A stretch of 64,000 nucleotides of DNA from Bog-473 sp963788585. GTDB taxonomy: Bacteria > Actinomycetota > Acidimicrobiia > Acidimicrobiales > RAAP-2. Both the position numbers and the translations under genes were made by a program. Positions 52,781-64,000 of the stretch are shown here, piece by piece; the stretch's first letter is position 1, and the number at the start of each line of letters is the position of its first letter. The stretch spans positions 496,001 to 560,000 of the forward strand of contig CAWBHA010000003.1 in NCBI GenBank assembly GCA_963788585.1, written 5' to 3'. The notes beneath the pieces were generated by a model, which was not told the origin of the DNA, searched no databases, and was given only the letters and a program-made list of their open reading frames with translations.

Positions 52781-53761
52781 GTGAACGGCGGAACGGTCGC
52801 CGAGCAGCCCTACGGCGGCCGGCCGGCGGGAGCCCGGCGCGATGGTCAGGACCTTGTGCAGTGCCCGGAGCAGAGAGGCGCGCGTCAAGAGCGCACGTCT
52901 GCACGTTCACCGCGAGCGTGGCATGCGGCCATCGTGGGACTAGCTTCCCTCACACTCGGCGTCAGCGGCGCCGCGGTCGCCGGTAGCGATGCACGAGCAG
53001 CCACGGGCTCTGGCGCGTCGGCACACCCGCAGATCGCGCCGCCGGGCATCGTGACCGGATGGCGGTCGGGTCGGCCGCCGGCGCCGAAGCCTCACGATCC
53101 CTGCACCGGCGTCCTCCAGGAGCCGCCCCAGGGATCGGTGCAGAAGACAACCACGGCAGGTCCCAGTGGCAGCTCGGTCACGCCCGGCCAACGGATCACC
53201 GTGACCTTGACCTGGAAGGCCTCCGACTTCTCCGGGAAGCACGCCTTTTTGACCGAGGACTGCGTCGAGATCGGCTCTCGGCCCGCGGTGTTCCTCAGCC
53301 AGGTCCACTTTCCGGCGCCCTCCGGGGGGGCCGACACGTTCAGCTACGTGGTTCCCCGTGGGGGCACCGGTGGTCAGCCGATCTGTGACCGCGGTGTCGT
53401 CGCCGGAAACTTCGACCCGCAGCAGGGCTCGGGACTCGGTAAGGGAGGTGGCTCAGGGAAGAAGGGTGGATGGGACCAGGACGGCGGCTCTTTCCAGGGC
53501 GACCACAACATCCAACAAGGGGGATCGGCCCAAGGCCAGAGCGGGAACTGGGGACCGGGACAGTTCGGGACCGAGAACAGCGCCGTCCTCTGCTACTCGA
53601 TCCTTGCCGCCGATGCGCCCGAAGCGTCGGACGCACTCTTCTTCCCGCTGTCGGGCCTGCTCGTCATCGGGGGCGCAGTGCTGATCGCCTGGCGTCGCCG
53701 CGGGAGCGCCCGCACCCGCGCTGCGATAGCCCTCGACCGGTCAGACCCGGGGAACGGTTAG
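52781..53761 (+). CDS. Secreted protein with second PE-type C-terminal tail
   Basis: 326 residues from GTG 52781; no Shine-Dalgarno, and CATAGT lies 13 bases upstream, so possibly leaderless. A signal segment (AAIVGLASLTLGVSGAAVAG) near residues 45-65 is followed by an Ig-like beta domain (GQRITVTLTWKASDFSGKHAF, DTFSYVVPRGGTGG, two Cys), then a Gly/Gln-rich flexible stretch. The end is PEASD, a hydrophobic span (ALFFPLSGLLVIGGAVLIAW), RRRG and a further 20 polar residues. The tail matches the layout of the 39908-40606 protein and makes this a second candidate exosortase substrate. A plain membrane anchor is possible. Confidence 0.65.
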   Translation: MNGGTVAEQPYGGRPAGARRDGQDLVQCPEQRGARQERTSARSPRAWHAAIVGLASLTLGVSGAAVAGSDARAATGSGASAHPQIAPPGIVTGWRSGRPPAPKPHDPCTGVLQEPPQGSVQKTTTAGPSGSSVTPGQRITVTLTWKASDFSGKHAFLTEDCVEIGSRPAVFLSQVHFPAPSGGADTFSYVVPRGGTGGQPICDRGVVAGNFDPQQGSGLGKGGGSGKKGGWDQDGGSFQGDHNIQQGGSAQGQSGNWGPGQFGTENSAVLCYSILAADAPEASDALFFPLSGLLVIGGAVLIAWRRRGSARTRAAIALDRSDPGNG

Positions 53762-53829
53762 CCCCGCCTTCTTCTCCCCCGCCACAAGTTTGGCCCCGGC
53801 CTCACGTCGCGATGACCCGTTCCCGCGGC

Positions 53830-54594
53830 TCACTCCTCGCTCACCCCGGTCAGGACGATGCGCAACAGCTCGTGCAGCATCCGGGCCGTTGCACCCCAGA
53901 TCAGCTCGCCCGAGACCTCGAAGAACCACACGGGAAACGAGCCGTCTCCCGGCCCTTCGATCGCGCGTCCGGGCAAGCGCCAGCGTTCCTCGTGGAAGAC
54001 GCGCGGATCGGCCAATTCGGCCAGCGCGACGTCGAACACGCGCTCGACCTCCGCGGGGCTCGGTACGAATTGCGGGAGCGACGGCACGGTCGCGACCACC
54101 GGCAGGATCCGCGAGGCCGACACCATCGTCATCACCGGGTGCAGCCAGCCGATCACGGTCACGCTCGAGGAAGCGAGACCCACCTCTTCGTGCGCCTCGC
54201 GCAGCGCACCAGACGTCGGGTCCTCCCCTTGGTCGAGGCGTCCGCCCGGGAAACTGACCTCGCCGCGGTGCGTCCGCAAAGCAGTCGAGCGCCGCGTGAA
54301 GACGATCCGCGTGTCGCCCTCATGCTCGTAGAGCACGGCCAGCACAGCGGAGTTGACGGGGCCCAGGGGCGCCGCCGCGCCCTCGCCGACCACGACGTGC
54401 GGGTCAAACGCCGCCTCGGTCGAGAAGTCGCGCGGCGCCGAGCCGCTCTGGCCCACCTCTCCCAGCGCGCCGAGGACCCGGTCCAGGCCGATGCGGGCCC
54501 TCAGGGCTGGCGGGACGTCCGCCCAGGGCGCCGGCCCGCCCGGCGACCAATCCGCAGGGCGCGGGACCACCTGCGGGGGGACGGGGCGCTGCAC
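53830..54594 (-). CDS. Nudix hydrolase, CoA pyrophosphatase type
   Basis: 254 residues from GTG 54594. The Nudix box GGRLDQGEDPTSGALREA followed by HEEVGL is complete. Upstream AVLAVLYEHEGDTRIVFTRRS and LRTHRGEVSFPGG match the CoA-diphosphatase (NudL/YeaB) subfamily, whose UPF0035-type signature surrounds the RGEVSFPGG strand. It likely splits CoA or acyl-CoA into phosphopantetheine and 3',5'-ADP. The N-terminal extension of about 75 residues is Pro/Ala-rich. It converges with the PE-tail gene and is divergent from the methyltransferase. Confidence 0.85.
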   Translation of the reverse strand: MQRPVPPQVVPRPADWSPGGPAPWADVPPALRARIGLDRVLGALGEVGQSGSAPRDFSTEAAFDPHVVVGEGAAAPLGPVNSAVLAVLYEHEGDTRIVFTRRSTALRTHRGEVSFPGGRLDQGEDPTSGALREAHEEVGLASSSVTVIGWLHPVMTMVSASRILPVVATVPSLPQFVPSPAEVERVFDVALAELADPRVFHEERWRLPGRAIEGPGDGSFPVWFFEVSGELIWGATARMLHELLRIVLTGVSEE

Positions 54595-54638
54595 CGGACC
54601 AACTTAGGTGTTGTCACGGCTCGCTACGCTCTTGCCCC

Positions 54639-55490
54639 ATGACCTCACCGGCCAATCCGGCGGAATTGCAGGCGCGGGCCGACGCCTTCGGCTGGTACCA
54701 CACCATCGACCTCGGCAATGGTGTCGTCACCAAGGGCATCAGCGTCCAGGAGACGGCAGGGGACGTCCTCCCCGACGTCGCCGGCAAGAGCGTGCTCGAC
54801 ATCGGCGCCTGGGACGGCAAGTTCTCGTTCCTGTCCGAGCAGAAGGGCGCGAGCCGGGTGGTTGCGCTCGACCACTACGCCTGGGGCGTCGACTTCGTGG
54901 CCCGTGGTGCCTACTGGGAGGAGTGCATCAAGAACGGCACCCTGCCCGACCAGTCGCGCGACGAGACGGACTTCTGGCACCCGGACCTTCCGGGACGGCG
55001 CGGCTTCGAGTTCGCCGCCGCCGCGCTCGGGTCCAAGGTGGAGCCCGTGGTGGCCGACTTCCAGACGGTCGATCTGCAGGCACTGGGCCGGTTCGACGTC
55101 GTGCTCTACCTGGGCGTGCTCTACCACATGAAGGAGCCGCTCACCTGCCTCGAGCGGGTGCGCGCCGTCACGAACGAGGTCGCCGTGATCGAGACCGAGG
55201 CGGTCCACCTGCAGGGCCTCGACGACGAGGTGCTGCTCCAGTTCCACGCCGGCAGCTCGCTCCGCACCGACTTCGGAAACTGGTACGTGCCGACCATCGA
55301 AGCCCTGCACAATCTGTGCCGGGCGGCAGGATTCTCCGAGATCCGCACGGTCGTCGGGCCGCCGCCCCCGCCACCCGAGACGCCGCCTGGCCCGCGCCTC
55401 CAGTTGGCCCGCCGCCTCGGGGGCATCCCGGCCCCCAGGCCCTCCGCGCCTAGCCAGAACTACCGCGCCGTCGTCCACGCCTTCGTGTAG
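54639..55490 (+). CDS. CmoB-like SAM-dependent methyltransferase
   Basis: 283 residues from ATG 54639; no ribosome binding site, and TACGCT 11-16 bases upstream suggests a leaderless mRNA. It has the nucleotide loop SVLDIGAWDGKFSFLSEQKG, VVALDHYAW, and FDVVLYLGVLYHMKEPLTCLE, which follow the DUF1698/CmoB (tRNA wobble-uridine carboxymethyl transfer) pattern. It lacks the long N-terminal part of CmoB, and the C-terminus is Pro-rich. Stand-alone actinobacterial members are often linked to natural-product or glycan methylation, so the substrate is open. Confidence 0.75.
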   Translation: MTSPANPAELQARADAFGWYHTIDLGNGVVTKGISVQETAGDVLPDVAGKSVLDIGAWDGKFSFLSEQKGASRVVALDHYAWGVDFVARGAYWEECIKNGTLPDQSRDETDFWHPDLPGRRGFEFAAAALGSKVEPVVADFQTVDLQALGRFDVVLYLGVLYHMKEPLTCLERVRAVTNEVAVIETEAVHLQGLDDEVLLQFHAGSSLRTDFGNWYVPTIEALHNLCRAAGFSEIRTVVGPPPPPPETPPGPRLQLARRLGGIPAPRPSAPSQNYRAVVHAFV

Positions 55491-55768
55491 GTCGCGCCTG
55501 ACGACAGCGCCATGAAGCCGCAGCGCATGTGGCTCGCTCGTCAAGGGCTTGAGCGCCGACCCGTGCAGCACGGAGTGCACCGCAACCCGGCGCCTTCGCT
55601 CCACCCGCCGCTCGAGACCACCCCAGGGCTGACGAATTCGCCCGACATGGCAGGGGTGCTGCGGCGCCGGGAGCCTGGACGCGCCGCAGCCGGGTCCGAA
55701 GACCCGGCCACGAGGCCCGACACTCGCACAAACGGTAGTGCCGGATACAACTATTGCGGTGTCAGGGG

Positions 55769-57424
<1,656 letters not shown>

Positions 57425-57538
57425 GACTGTGGCGAACTCCTCTCGAGTTCTCGAATTTCAGTTAGGAAAAGGGTGCGGCCGCCGCGCCGGCCCCGGGTTG
57501 CACCGGGGCGGCGGGCAGACCCAAATGCGTGTGACCGA

Positions 57539-57829
57539 TCAGGCGAGCTTGGCCAGGACGTCTCGGCTGGAGAGGATGAGCAGGTCCTCGCCCTCCACCG
57601 TGATCTCGGTGCCGCCGTACTTGGAGTAGACGACCGTGTCGCCCTTGGCGACGTCCATGGGGATGAGCTCGCCGCTGTCGTCCGAACGCCGGCCGGGGCC
57701 CACGGCGAGCACCTCGCCCTGCTGGGGCTTCTCCTTGGCGGTGTCGGGGATGACCAGGCCGGACGCGGTGGTCTCCTCGGACTCGCCGGGACGGACGACG
57801 ATCCGGTCATCGAGGGGATGCAGCTTCAT
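57539..57829 (-). CDS. groS: Co-chaperonin GroES
   Basis: 10-kDa lid of the chaperonin, 96 residues from ATG 57829 (MKLHPLDDRIVVRPGESEE), with AAGGAGG about 11 bases upstream. The mobile loop (ETTASGLVIPDTAKEKPQ), GEVLAVGPG and VVYSKYGGTEI are typical. A longer reading from upstream would run through the ribosome binding site and is rejected. First gene of groS-groL. Confidence 0.96.
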   Translation of the reverse strand: MKLHPLDDRIVVRPGESEETTASGLVIPDTAKEKPQQGEVLAVGPGRRSDDSGELIPMDVAKGDTVVYSKYGGTEITVEGEDLLILSSRDVLAKLA

Positions 57830-57853
57830 CGGGAGGGGCCTCCTTGGCACTCG

Positions 57854-57880
57854 TTAGCACTCTCGGGTTGTGAGTGCCAG
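57854..57880 (-). promoter_or_regulatory. CIRCE element (HrcA operator) of groS-groL
   Basis: TTAGCACTC, nine bases, GAGTGCCAG: the consensus inverted repeat TTAGCACTC-N9-GAGTGCTAA with two mismatches in the last three bases of the right arm. It lies 25 bases upstream of the groS start codon. HrcA, the expected repressor, is not in this window. Confidence 0.92.
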
Positions 57881-57945
57881 CGTAGCGGGCGCCGCCGGAA
57901 CAGGCAACCGCGCCGGCGCCGGGGTGCCCGGCGGCCCCTCCGACG

Positions 57946-58035
57946 GGGCCCGACCGGGCCACCGGATCGGGTCCGATCGGGTCGGATCGAGCCGGATCGG
58001 GCGGGACGGGCCCTGATCGGGCCCTCCCCGCCGAG
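57946..58035. repeat. GATCGGG-rich degenerate repeat
   Basis: Between groS and the next plus-strand gene the words CGGATCGGG, CCGATCGGG, CGGATCGAG, CGGATCGGG and TGATCGGG recur at 9-13-base spacing, with GGGCCCTGATCGGGCCC able to form a stem. It is probably simple-sequence drift; no function is assigned. Confidence 0.5.
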
Positions 58036-58088
58036 GCCGGCGGAGGGCTCGGGACAGCCCGCCCGGGGGAAGGTGGCGCGCGACCTCC

Positions 58089-58874
58089 GTGGGAATCACC
58101 TCTAGCGTGGCGGGCGTGCGCCAGCGCGGCAGGGTCCTCGGCGTGCGCCCGCACGCCGACCCGCGGCCGCACCGAGCGTGGTGGCGCAGGGCCAGCACCC
58201 TGGCGTGCGTGTTGGTGTTGGCCGGCGTGTGCGCCGGCGCCGTGGTGGCCGCTCCCGCAGGCGCCACCACCTCGAACGCCCGCGAGCTGGCCCAGGCGCA
58301 CAAGGCGCTGCTCGTCCTGGCCGACCTGCCGGCGGGCTGGACGAGCACCAAGAACACCAGCAACGACAACAACGACGTCGGGACGACCCAGCTCGCCCAC
58401 TGCATCGGGGTGGCGGCGAATCTGGTCGCCGAGAACCCGCCGTCGGTCAACAGCCCGCAATTCCAGGACAAGCAGGGGCTGCTGATGGTCACCGACAACG
58501 TCACCGTCTTCCCCTCGACCGCGAACGCGGCGGCCGAGTACGCCATCGTCACCAATGCGAAGACGCCGGGCTGCATGACCACACTGGCGGCGGGCCCGCT
58601 GAAGGCCCAGCTGTTCGGCACGACGCCCAAGGGCGTCACGATCGGCACCCCGCTGGTCTCGCCCGTGGCGTCCTCCGCCTTCGGCCCCGGGATCGCCGGC
58701 TATTCGCTCAGCGTGCCCATCACGACGCACGGCCAGGTGGTGAACTTCACCGTGACCCAGCTCTTCGCCGTCAAGGGACGGTTCGGCGAACAGGTCACGT
58801 TCACCGCCATCGGCGAGCCGTTCTCGATCGCGCTCGAGCGGCATCTCGTCACGGTCGGGGCCAGCCGGCTCTGA
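58089..58874 (+). CDS. Exported protein of unknown function
   Basis: 261 residues from GTG 58089; GTG 58116 is a good alternative. A basic N-terminus and signal segment (STLACVLVLAGVCAGAVVAA) with APAGA-type cleavage are followed by a domain of about 190 residues: KALLVLADLPAGWTS, a Cys pair (AHCIGVA ... TPGCMTTL), and a beta-rich end (VVNFTVTQLFAVKGRFGEQVTF). The LADLPAGW pattern is seen in secreted or sensor-domain proteins of actinomycetes; I cannot name the family. The GH13 gene follows after 52 bases. Confidence 0.65.
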   Translation: MGITSSVAGVRQRGRVLGVRPHADPRPHRAWWRRASTLACVLVLAGVCAGAVVAAPAGATTSNARELAQAHKALLVLADLPAGWTSTKNTSNDNNDVGTTQLAHCIGVAANLVAENPPSVNSPQFQDKQGLLMVTDNVTVFPSTANAAAEYAIVTNAKTPGCMTTLAAGPLKAQLFGTTPKGVTIGTPLVSPVASSAFGPGIAGYSLSVPITTHGQVVNFTVTQLFAVKGRFGEQVTFTAIGEPFSIALERHLVTVGASRL

Positions 58875-58926
58875 GAGTCGCTACGCTCCGCGGCGACCCG
58901 CACGAGGCAGAACAAAGCGAAGGGAC

Positions 58927-60537
<1,611 letters not shown>

Positions 60538-60547
60538 GGAGCGGCGA

Positions 60548-61522
60548 CTACCGGTTGACCGGGGACATGTCCGCGTAGCGGTCCCCCCGGGCCGGAGCCA
60601 CGGCGTCGAGCACCGCCAGGTCCTCCTCGGTCAGCTCCACGTCGAGGGCGGCCACGTTCTCCTCGAGGTAGCGCACGCGCTTGGTGCCCGGGATCGGGGC
60701 GACGTCGCGGCCGGCGGCGTGGACGAAGGCGAGCGCGATCTGCGCCGGCGTGCAGCCCTTGGCGGAGGCCAACTGGTCGATCACCTCGACGATGGCGATG
60801 TTGTCGGCGAGGTTGTCGCCTTGCAGGCGCGGCTGGTGACGCCGGAAGTCCGACTCGTCGAGCGCGTCGAGCGAGCGCAGAGTGCCGGTCAGGAAGCCGC
60901 GGCCGAGCGGGCTGTAGGGCACGAACCCGATCCCCAGCTCGCGCAGGGTCGGGAGGATCTCGGCCTCGGGGTCGCGGGACCAGACCGAGTACTCGGTCTG
61001 GAGCGCGGAGATCGGGTGCACGGCGTGGGCCCGGCGGATGGTCGCCGGCGCGGCCTCGGAGAGGCCCAGACAGCGAACCTTGCCCAGGGTGACCAGTTCC
61101 GCCATGGCGCCGACCGTCTCCTCGATCGGGGTGTCGGGGTCGACGCGGTGCTGGTAGTAGAGGTCGATGTGGTCCACCCCGAGGCGCTCGAGCGACCCGT
61201 CGCACGCCGCACGCACGTACTCGGGGCGGCCGTTGACGCCGCGCCGGGCGGGGTCCGCCGGGTCGCGCACGATGCCGAACTTGGTGGCGATGACCGCCTC
61301 GTCCCGGCGACCGGCCAGCGCCTTGCCCACCAGGAGCTCGTTCGTGTACGGCCCGTACATGTCCGAGGTGTCGAAGAACGTCACTCCCAGGTCGAGCGCC
61401 CGGTGGATGGTGGCGATCGACTCGTCGTCGTCTCGGGGCCCATAGAAGTCCGACATCCCCATGCAGCCCAGGCCCTGCCGCGAGACGGTCAGGCCCTGGG
61501 TGCCAAGCTCGATCGTTTCCAT
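60548..61522 (-). CDS. Aldo/keto reductase
   Basis: 324 residues from ATG 61522 (METIELGTQGLTVSRQGLGC). NADPH-dependent TIM barrel with DTSDMYGPYTNELLVGKAL (catalytic Tyr and Asp), VIATKFGIVRD (Lys), DLYYQHRVDP (His) and the cofactor-binding PIPGTKRVRYLEENVAAL. The MGMSDFYGPRDD start is the AKR13/YakC-like group. The substrate is unknown. It converges with the GH13 gene, 10 bases apart. Confidence 0.9.
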   Translation of the reverse strand: METIELGTQGLTVSRQGLGCMGMSDFYGPRDDDESIATIHRALDLGVTFFDTSDMYGPYTNELLVGKALAGRRDEAVIATKFGIVRDPADPARRGVNGRPEYVRAACDGSLERLGVDHIDLYYQHRVDPDTPIEETVGAMAELVTLGKVRCLGLSEAAPATIRRAHAVHPISALQTEYSVWSRDPEAEILPTLRELGIGFVPYSPLGRGFLTGTLRSLDALDESDFRRHQPRLQGDNLADNIAIVEVIDQLASAKGCTPAQIALAFVHAAGRDVAPIPGTKRVRYLEENVAALDVELTEEDLAVLDAVAPARGDRYADMSPVNR

Positions 61523-61628
61523 CCGGACAGCGCTCCTCTCCGCCGCCCCGCAGCGGGTGGGGTCGGGCCGGTCAGGTCGTCGAATGCACCCTACCGGCGC
61601 CCATCCGGGCCGGTCCCTGTCCCGCCGC

Positions 61629-62069
61629 TCAGCCAGCGTTTGCGGAGATCCGCTGCGCCCGCACGAACACCGCGCAGCGGCGGTCCTGTGCCATGACCCG
61701 GTCGAATTCGTTCCAGTCCTCGTGCCTCCCACCGGCGGCTCTGAAGACCGAGCGGATGGTCTGCGGCACGTCCAGTCCCAGGTCTGCGCCGTCGTCGGGC
61801 CCGATCAGTCGGACGGGACCGGCGACGGCCGCCCAGTCGCCCCCGTTCTTGAAGATCAGGGTGGCCCGGCCGATCCGCCTGAGCAGCGCGAGCTTCCGCG
61901 TCCCGCCTCCGACCACTGCGGCCACGCCGGGGGCGCCGTCGACCGGGTCGTCGATGACGCCGGCGTTCACGACGGACGCCCGGACCGTCCCGTCGGGCTC
62001 GCCCACGGTGAAGACGGCGAGGTGATGGTCGGCGCCCGCCAACCGGGCGACGTCTCCGAGATCTGCCAT
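61629..62069 (-). CDS. Pyridoxamine-phosphate-oxidase-fold / F420-type protein
   Basis: 146 residues from ATG 62069, six bases after GGAGGG. It is a split beta-barrel flavin/F420-binding protein: ADHHLAVFTVGEPDGTVRASVVNAGVI, then RKLALLRRIGRATLIFKNGGDWAAVAGPVRLIG. This pattern is common in actinobacterial F420-dependent reductases and PPOX-class proteins. The exact reaction is unknown. A further 35-codon frame on the same strand (62115-62222) with one hydrophobic segment is not convincing enough to call. Confidence 0.8.
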   Translation of the reverse strand: MADLGDVARLAGADHHLAVFTVGEPDGTVRASVVNAGVIDDPVDGAPGVAAVVGGGTRKLALLRRIGRATLIFKNGGDWAAVAGPVRLIGPDDGADLGLDVPQTIRSVFRAAGGRHEDWNEFDRVMAQDRRCAVFVRAQRISANAG

Positions 62070-62352
62070 GTCCAACCCTCCTCGGTCCTGCCCGACACCG
62101 TGCGGCCGCCGGCGTCATCTCGTTCCCGTCTTCCTGAACGGACGGAGGGCGGCGGCGGCGGCGGCGGCGGCGAGGACCAGCGTGGCACAGGCGACGAGGA
62201 CGAGCCGCGAGAGCGCGGCCATCTGGCGTTCCGAGAGGACCGGGCGTTGCAGACGCCGCCCGTCTCGGCCGACGCGACGCGTGTCACATTTGCCGTCACT
62301 GTCGTGTCCTCCTCTGTGCGGCACCCATTTCCGGGAGAACCAGGAGGGCCCC

Positions 62353-62889
62353 ATGACCATCGAGGACATCGCACACCGAACGAGCGTCGATCTGCCGACC
62401 GGGCGGTACCGGCTGCACCCCGAGCTGACGACCGTCGCGTTCACCGCGAGGAAGTTCGGGGTGTTCACGATCCGCGGAACGATGACGCTGTCGTCGGGAA
62501 CCTTCACCGTCGCCAACCCCTTGGAACGCTCGACGCTCCATGCTGTCCTCGACGCGGCCAGCTTCACGACCCCCGTGACCAAGCGCGACGACCACGTCAA
62601 GGGCCCGAAGCTTCTCGACGCGGCCAGCCATCCCCGCCTCGAGTTCGACTCCACGGCGGTCGTCCCCGGCGCGGACGGCTGGGAGATCGAGGGCCTTCTG
62701 GGCGTGCACGGCCACATGGCCCTGGCCGTGCTGAGCGTGACGTCGGCGACCCAGGAAGAGAGCGGCCTCGTCCGGATCGCCGCCACGGCGACCGTCGACC
62801 GGCGCGCCCACGGCGTCACTGCGTTTCGGTTCGTCGCCTCGTCGAAGATCCGCGTGCAGCTCGACGCGGTCGGCGCGCCCGTGCGATGA
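62353..62889 (+). CDS. YceI family protein
   Basis: 178 residues from ATG 62353, with AGGAGGG six bases upstream. It is the lipocalin-like barrel of the YceI family: GRYRLHPELTTVAFTARKFGVFTIRGT, DDHVKGPKLLDAASHPRLEF and GVHGHMALAVLSV. Family members bind isoprenoid-type lipids. There is no signal peptide, so this is a cytoplasmic member. Confidence 0.9.
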   Translation: MTIEDIAHRTSVDLPTGRYRLHPELTTVAFTARKFGVFTIRGTMTLSSGTFTVANPLERSTLHAVLDAASFTTPVTKRDDHVKGPKLLDAASHPRLEFDSTAVVPGADGWEIEGLLGVHGHMALAVLSVTSATQEESGLVRIAATATVDRRAHGVTAFRFVASSKIRVQLDAVGAPVR

Positions 62890-62908
62890 GGGGTGCGAGC
62901 CGAGCCCG

Positions 62909-63436
62909 CTACGGGAGCGGGTGGTGCTCCTCCACCCGGGCACCGGCCGTGGTGGCCAACTCGGCGAGACGCGCCGCGTACTCGTCGCTGTCGACGTCGT
63001 ACACCCACATCACGAGGGCGTCCTGGCCGGTGACGGGGTAGTAGTTCTTGCGGACGGCCACGGGCGCGAACCCGAAGCGACGGTACAGGGCCTGCGCCGG
63101 CCCGTTGTTCGCCGCCACCTCGAGCGAGATGTGCTTGGCGCCCTCGGCGACCAGCGTGCGCAACCCGTCGACGATCAGCGTGGTGGCGACGCCGGTGCGT
63201 TGGTAGGCCGGCGCCGTGGCGATCGTCGTCATGTGTGCCTCCGCGTCGACGATCATGAAACCGATGTACCCGGCCATCTCGTCGCCGTCCCAGGCGGCCC
63301 GGTAGAGCCGCCCCTTGCGCAGCGCGAGCTCGGAATGGAAGACCGGCAGCGACCACGGCTCGGGGAACACGGCGGCCTCGATGCGCAGCAACGTGCGCAG
63401 GTCGCGGCGCCGGAGCTTCTCGATGCGCAGCGTCAT
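62909..63436 (-). CDS. rimI: Ribosomal-protein-alanine N-acetyltransferase-like GNAT
   Basis: 175 residues from ATG 63436, 13 bases after the tsaB stop. GNAT fold: LLRIEAAVFPEPWSLPVFHSEL, YIGFMIVDAEAHMTTIATAP, the acetyl-CoA loop QRTGVATTLIVDGL, LEVAANNGPAQALYRRFGF and VRKNYY. The FPEPWS and LEVAANN motifs are RimI-type. Next to tsaB, as is common in actinomycetes, where rimI lies in the tsaE-tsaB-rimI-tsaD group. It is slightly longer at the C-terminus than E. coli RimI. Confidence 0.92.
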   Translation of the reverse strand: MTLRIEKLRRRDLRTLLRIEAAVFPEPWSLPVFHSELALRKGRLYRAAWDGDEMAGYIGFMIVDAEAHMTTIATAPAYQRTGVATTLIVDGLRTLVAEGAKHISLEVAANNGPAQALYRRFGFAPVAVRKNYYPVTGQDALVMWVYDVDSDEYAARLAELATTAGARVEEHHPLP

Positions 63437-63449
63437 GACGGCTCCAGTC

Positions 63450-64000
63450 TCACATCCGCTCCACGCGCGCGAAATTGCTCCGTGCGTCCGCTTCACGCAT
63501 GTAGAGGGGGACGACGAATTCCGGCTCGACTGGCGGTTCTCCCTCATCGAGCCGCGTCGCGGCCAGGCGGAGGAGCGTCACCGGTGGTGGGAACGACAGT
63601 CCGGGCGTGACGAGCGCGAGGCCGGATACCGCCCCCAGCGCCTCGGCGTAGCGGCGCGCCCCGTCGCCGACCGCGACAACCCCTCGGCCGCCGAGCGCAC
63701 GCATGGCCGCGACAAGCCCGGCCGGGGTGAACAGGCCCGGTGCGACGAGCTCCGCCACCCGTGTCCCCGCGGCATCGAGCTCCCGCACCGACGCGAAGAC
63801 CTCACCTCGGCGGGCGTCGACGCAGGCCAGCACGGGGCCGCCGTGGCCGGCCTCGCGTGCCGCCGCGGTCAGGATGTCGAGGCTGGTGGCCCCGAGCACG
63901 CCGATGCCCAGGGACTGGGCCAGCGCCTTGGCCGCCGCCACGCCGACGCGAAGGCCGGTGAACAGTCCCGGCCCGACGTCGACGGCGACGACACCGAGGT
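63450..64000 (-). CDS. tsaB: tRNA threonylcarbamoyladenosine complex subunit TsaB, N-terminus cut by window edge
   Basis: Non-catalytic dimerisation partner of TsaD for the t6A modification of tRNA. The frame stays open to base 64000, and the edge residues are GVVAVDVGPGLFTGLRVGVAAAKALA, the signature of the family; about 30-40 N-terminal residues are missing. It continues VLGATSLDILTAAA and CVDARRGEVFASV and ends SNFARVERM. rimI follows after 13 bases. Confidence 0.9.
   Translation of the reverse strand, partial: LGVVAVDVGPGLFTGLRVGVAAAKALAQSLGIGVLGATSLDILTAAAREAGHGGPVLACVDARRGEVFASVRELDAAGTRVAELVAPGLFTPAGLVAAMRALGGRGVVAVGDGARRYAEALGAVSGLALVTPGLSFPPPVTLLRLAATRLDEGEPPVEPEFVVPLYMREADARSNFARVERM

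Noticed and set aside
57854..57880. Possible CRISPR-like or transposon-end inverted repeat
   Set aside because: It matches the CIRCE operator in sequence, spacing and location before groS.
62115..62222. 35-codon minus-strand frame with one hydrophobic segment (MAALSRLVLVACATLVLAA)
   Set aside because: No ribosome binding site, alanine run from simple GCC repeats, no neighbour support.

Overview
The window is high-GC DNA with dense, mostly minus-strand operons. Housekeeping genes of the kind shown here (GuaB3 with GuaA and PcrA, purN-purH-folD, sucCD, groES-groEL behind a CIRCE operator, rimI-tsaB), a class E sortase and LAxTG-type wall signals point to an actinomycete. Acidimicrobiia is my best guess for the class, but nothing in the window proves it. 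I saw no rRNA, tRNA, CRISPR array or insertion sequence.

Layout. 1-3 kb: 3' part of icd and a toxin-antitoxin-like pair with its own palindromic promoter. 2.3-6.7 kb: one-carbon/purine operon purN-purH-folD-cupin-metF. 6.8-11.1 kb: an ion channel, a membrane protein, sucD-sucC and a B12-binding mutase subunit. 11.3-13.4 kb: a large secreted binding-protein-like gene whose close paralogue lies at 37.8-39.8 kb. 13.4-18.7 kb: guaB3-guaA-pcrA. 18.9-23.3 kb: a hydratase, an LppX/LprG-like protein and a secreted propeller-TIG-glycosidase.

23.4-40.6 kb is the centre of interest. It is a co-oriented run of secreted proteins followed by pstC-pstA-pstS-pstS-like-small membrane protein-pstB, then an exosortase/EpsI fusion and a class E sortase. 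Eight of the gene junctions are 4-nt ATGA or GTGA overlaps. The PstS proteins and several surface proteins carry C-terminal LAxTG-like or similar sorting tails, and two proteins (one of them at 53 kb) carry PE-hydrophobic-RRR tails that could be exosortase substrates. I read this as a wall-linked, probably phosphate-related, surface system.

40.9-53.8 kb continues the envelope theme: proline-rich single-span membrane proteins, a DivIVA-like coiled-coil protein, a GT-C-type membrane protein, a GT2-methyltransferase fusion, a cellulose-synthase-like GT2 and a second PE-tail protein. 53.8-64 kb returns to housekeeping: Nudix, methyltransferase, groEL/groES, GH13 glucosidase, aldo-keto reductase, PPOX-fold protein, YceI, rimI and the 3' part of tsaB.

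At least ten conserved or plainly continuous genes in this sequence are broken by single-base shifts, mostly apparent +1 insertions in G/C runs. These look like sequence errors rather than real pseudogenes. Corrected extents are given in the entries.
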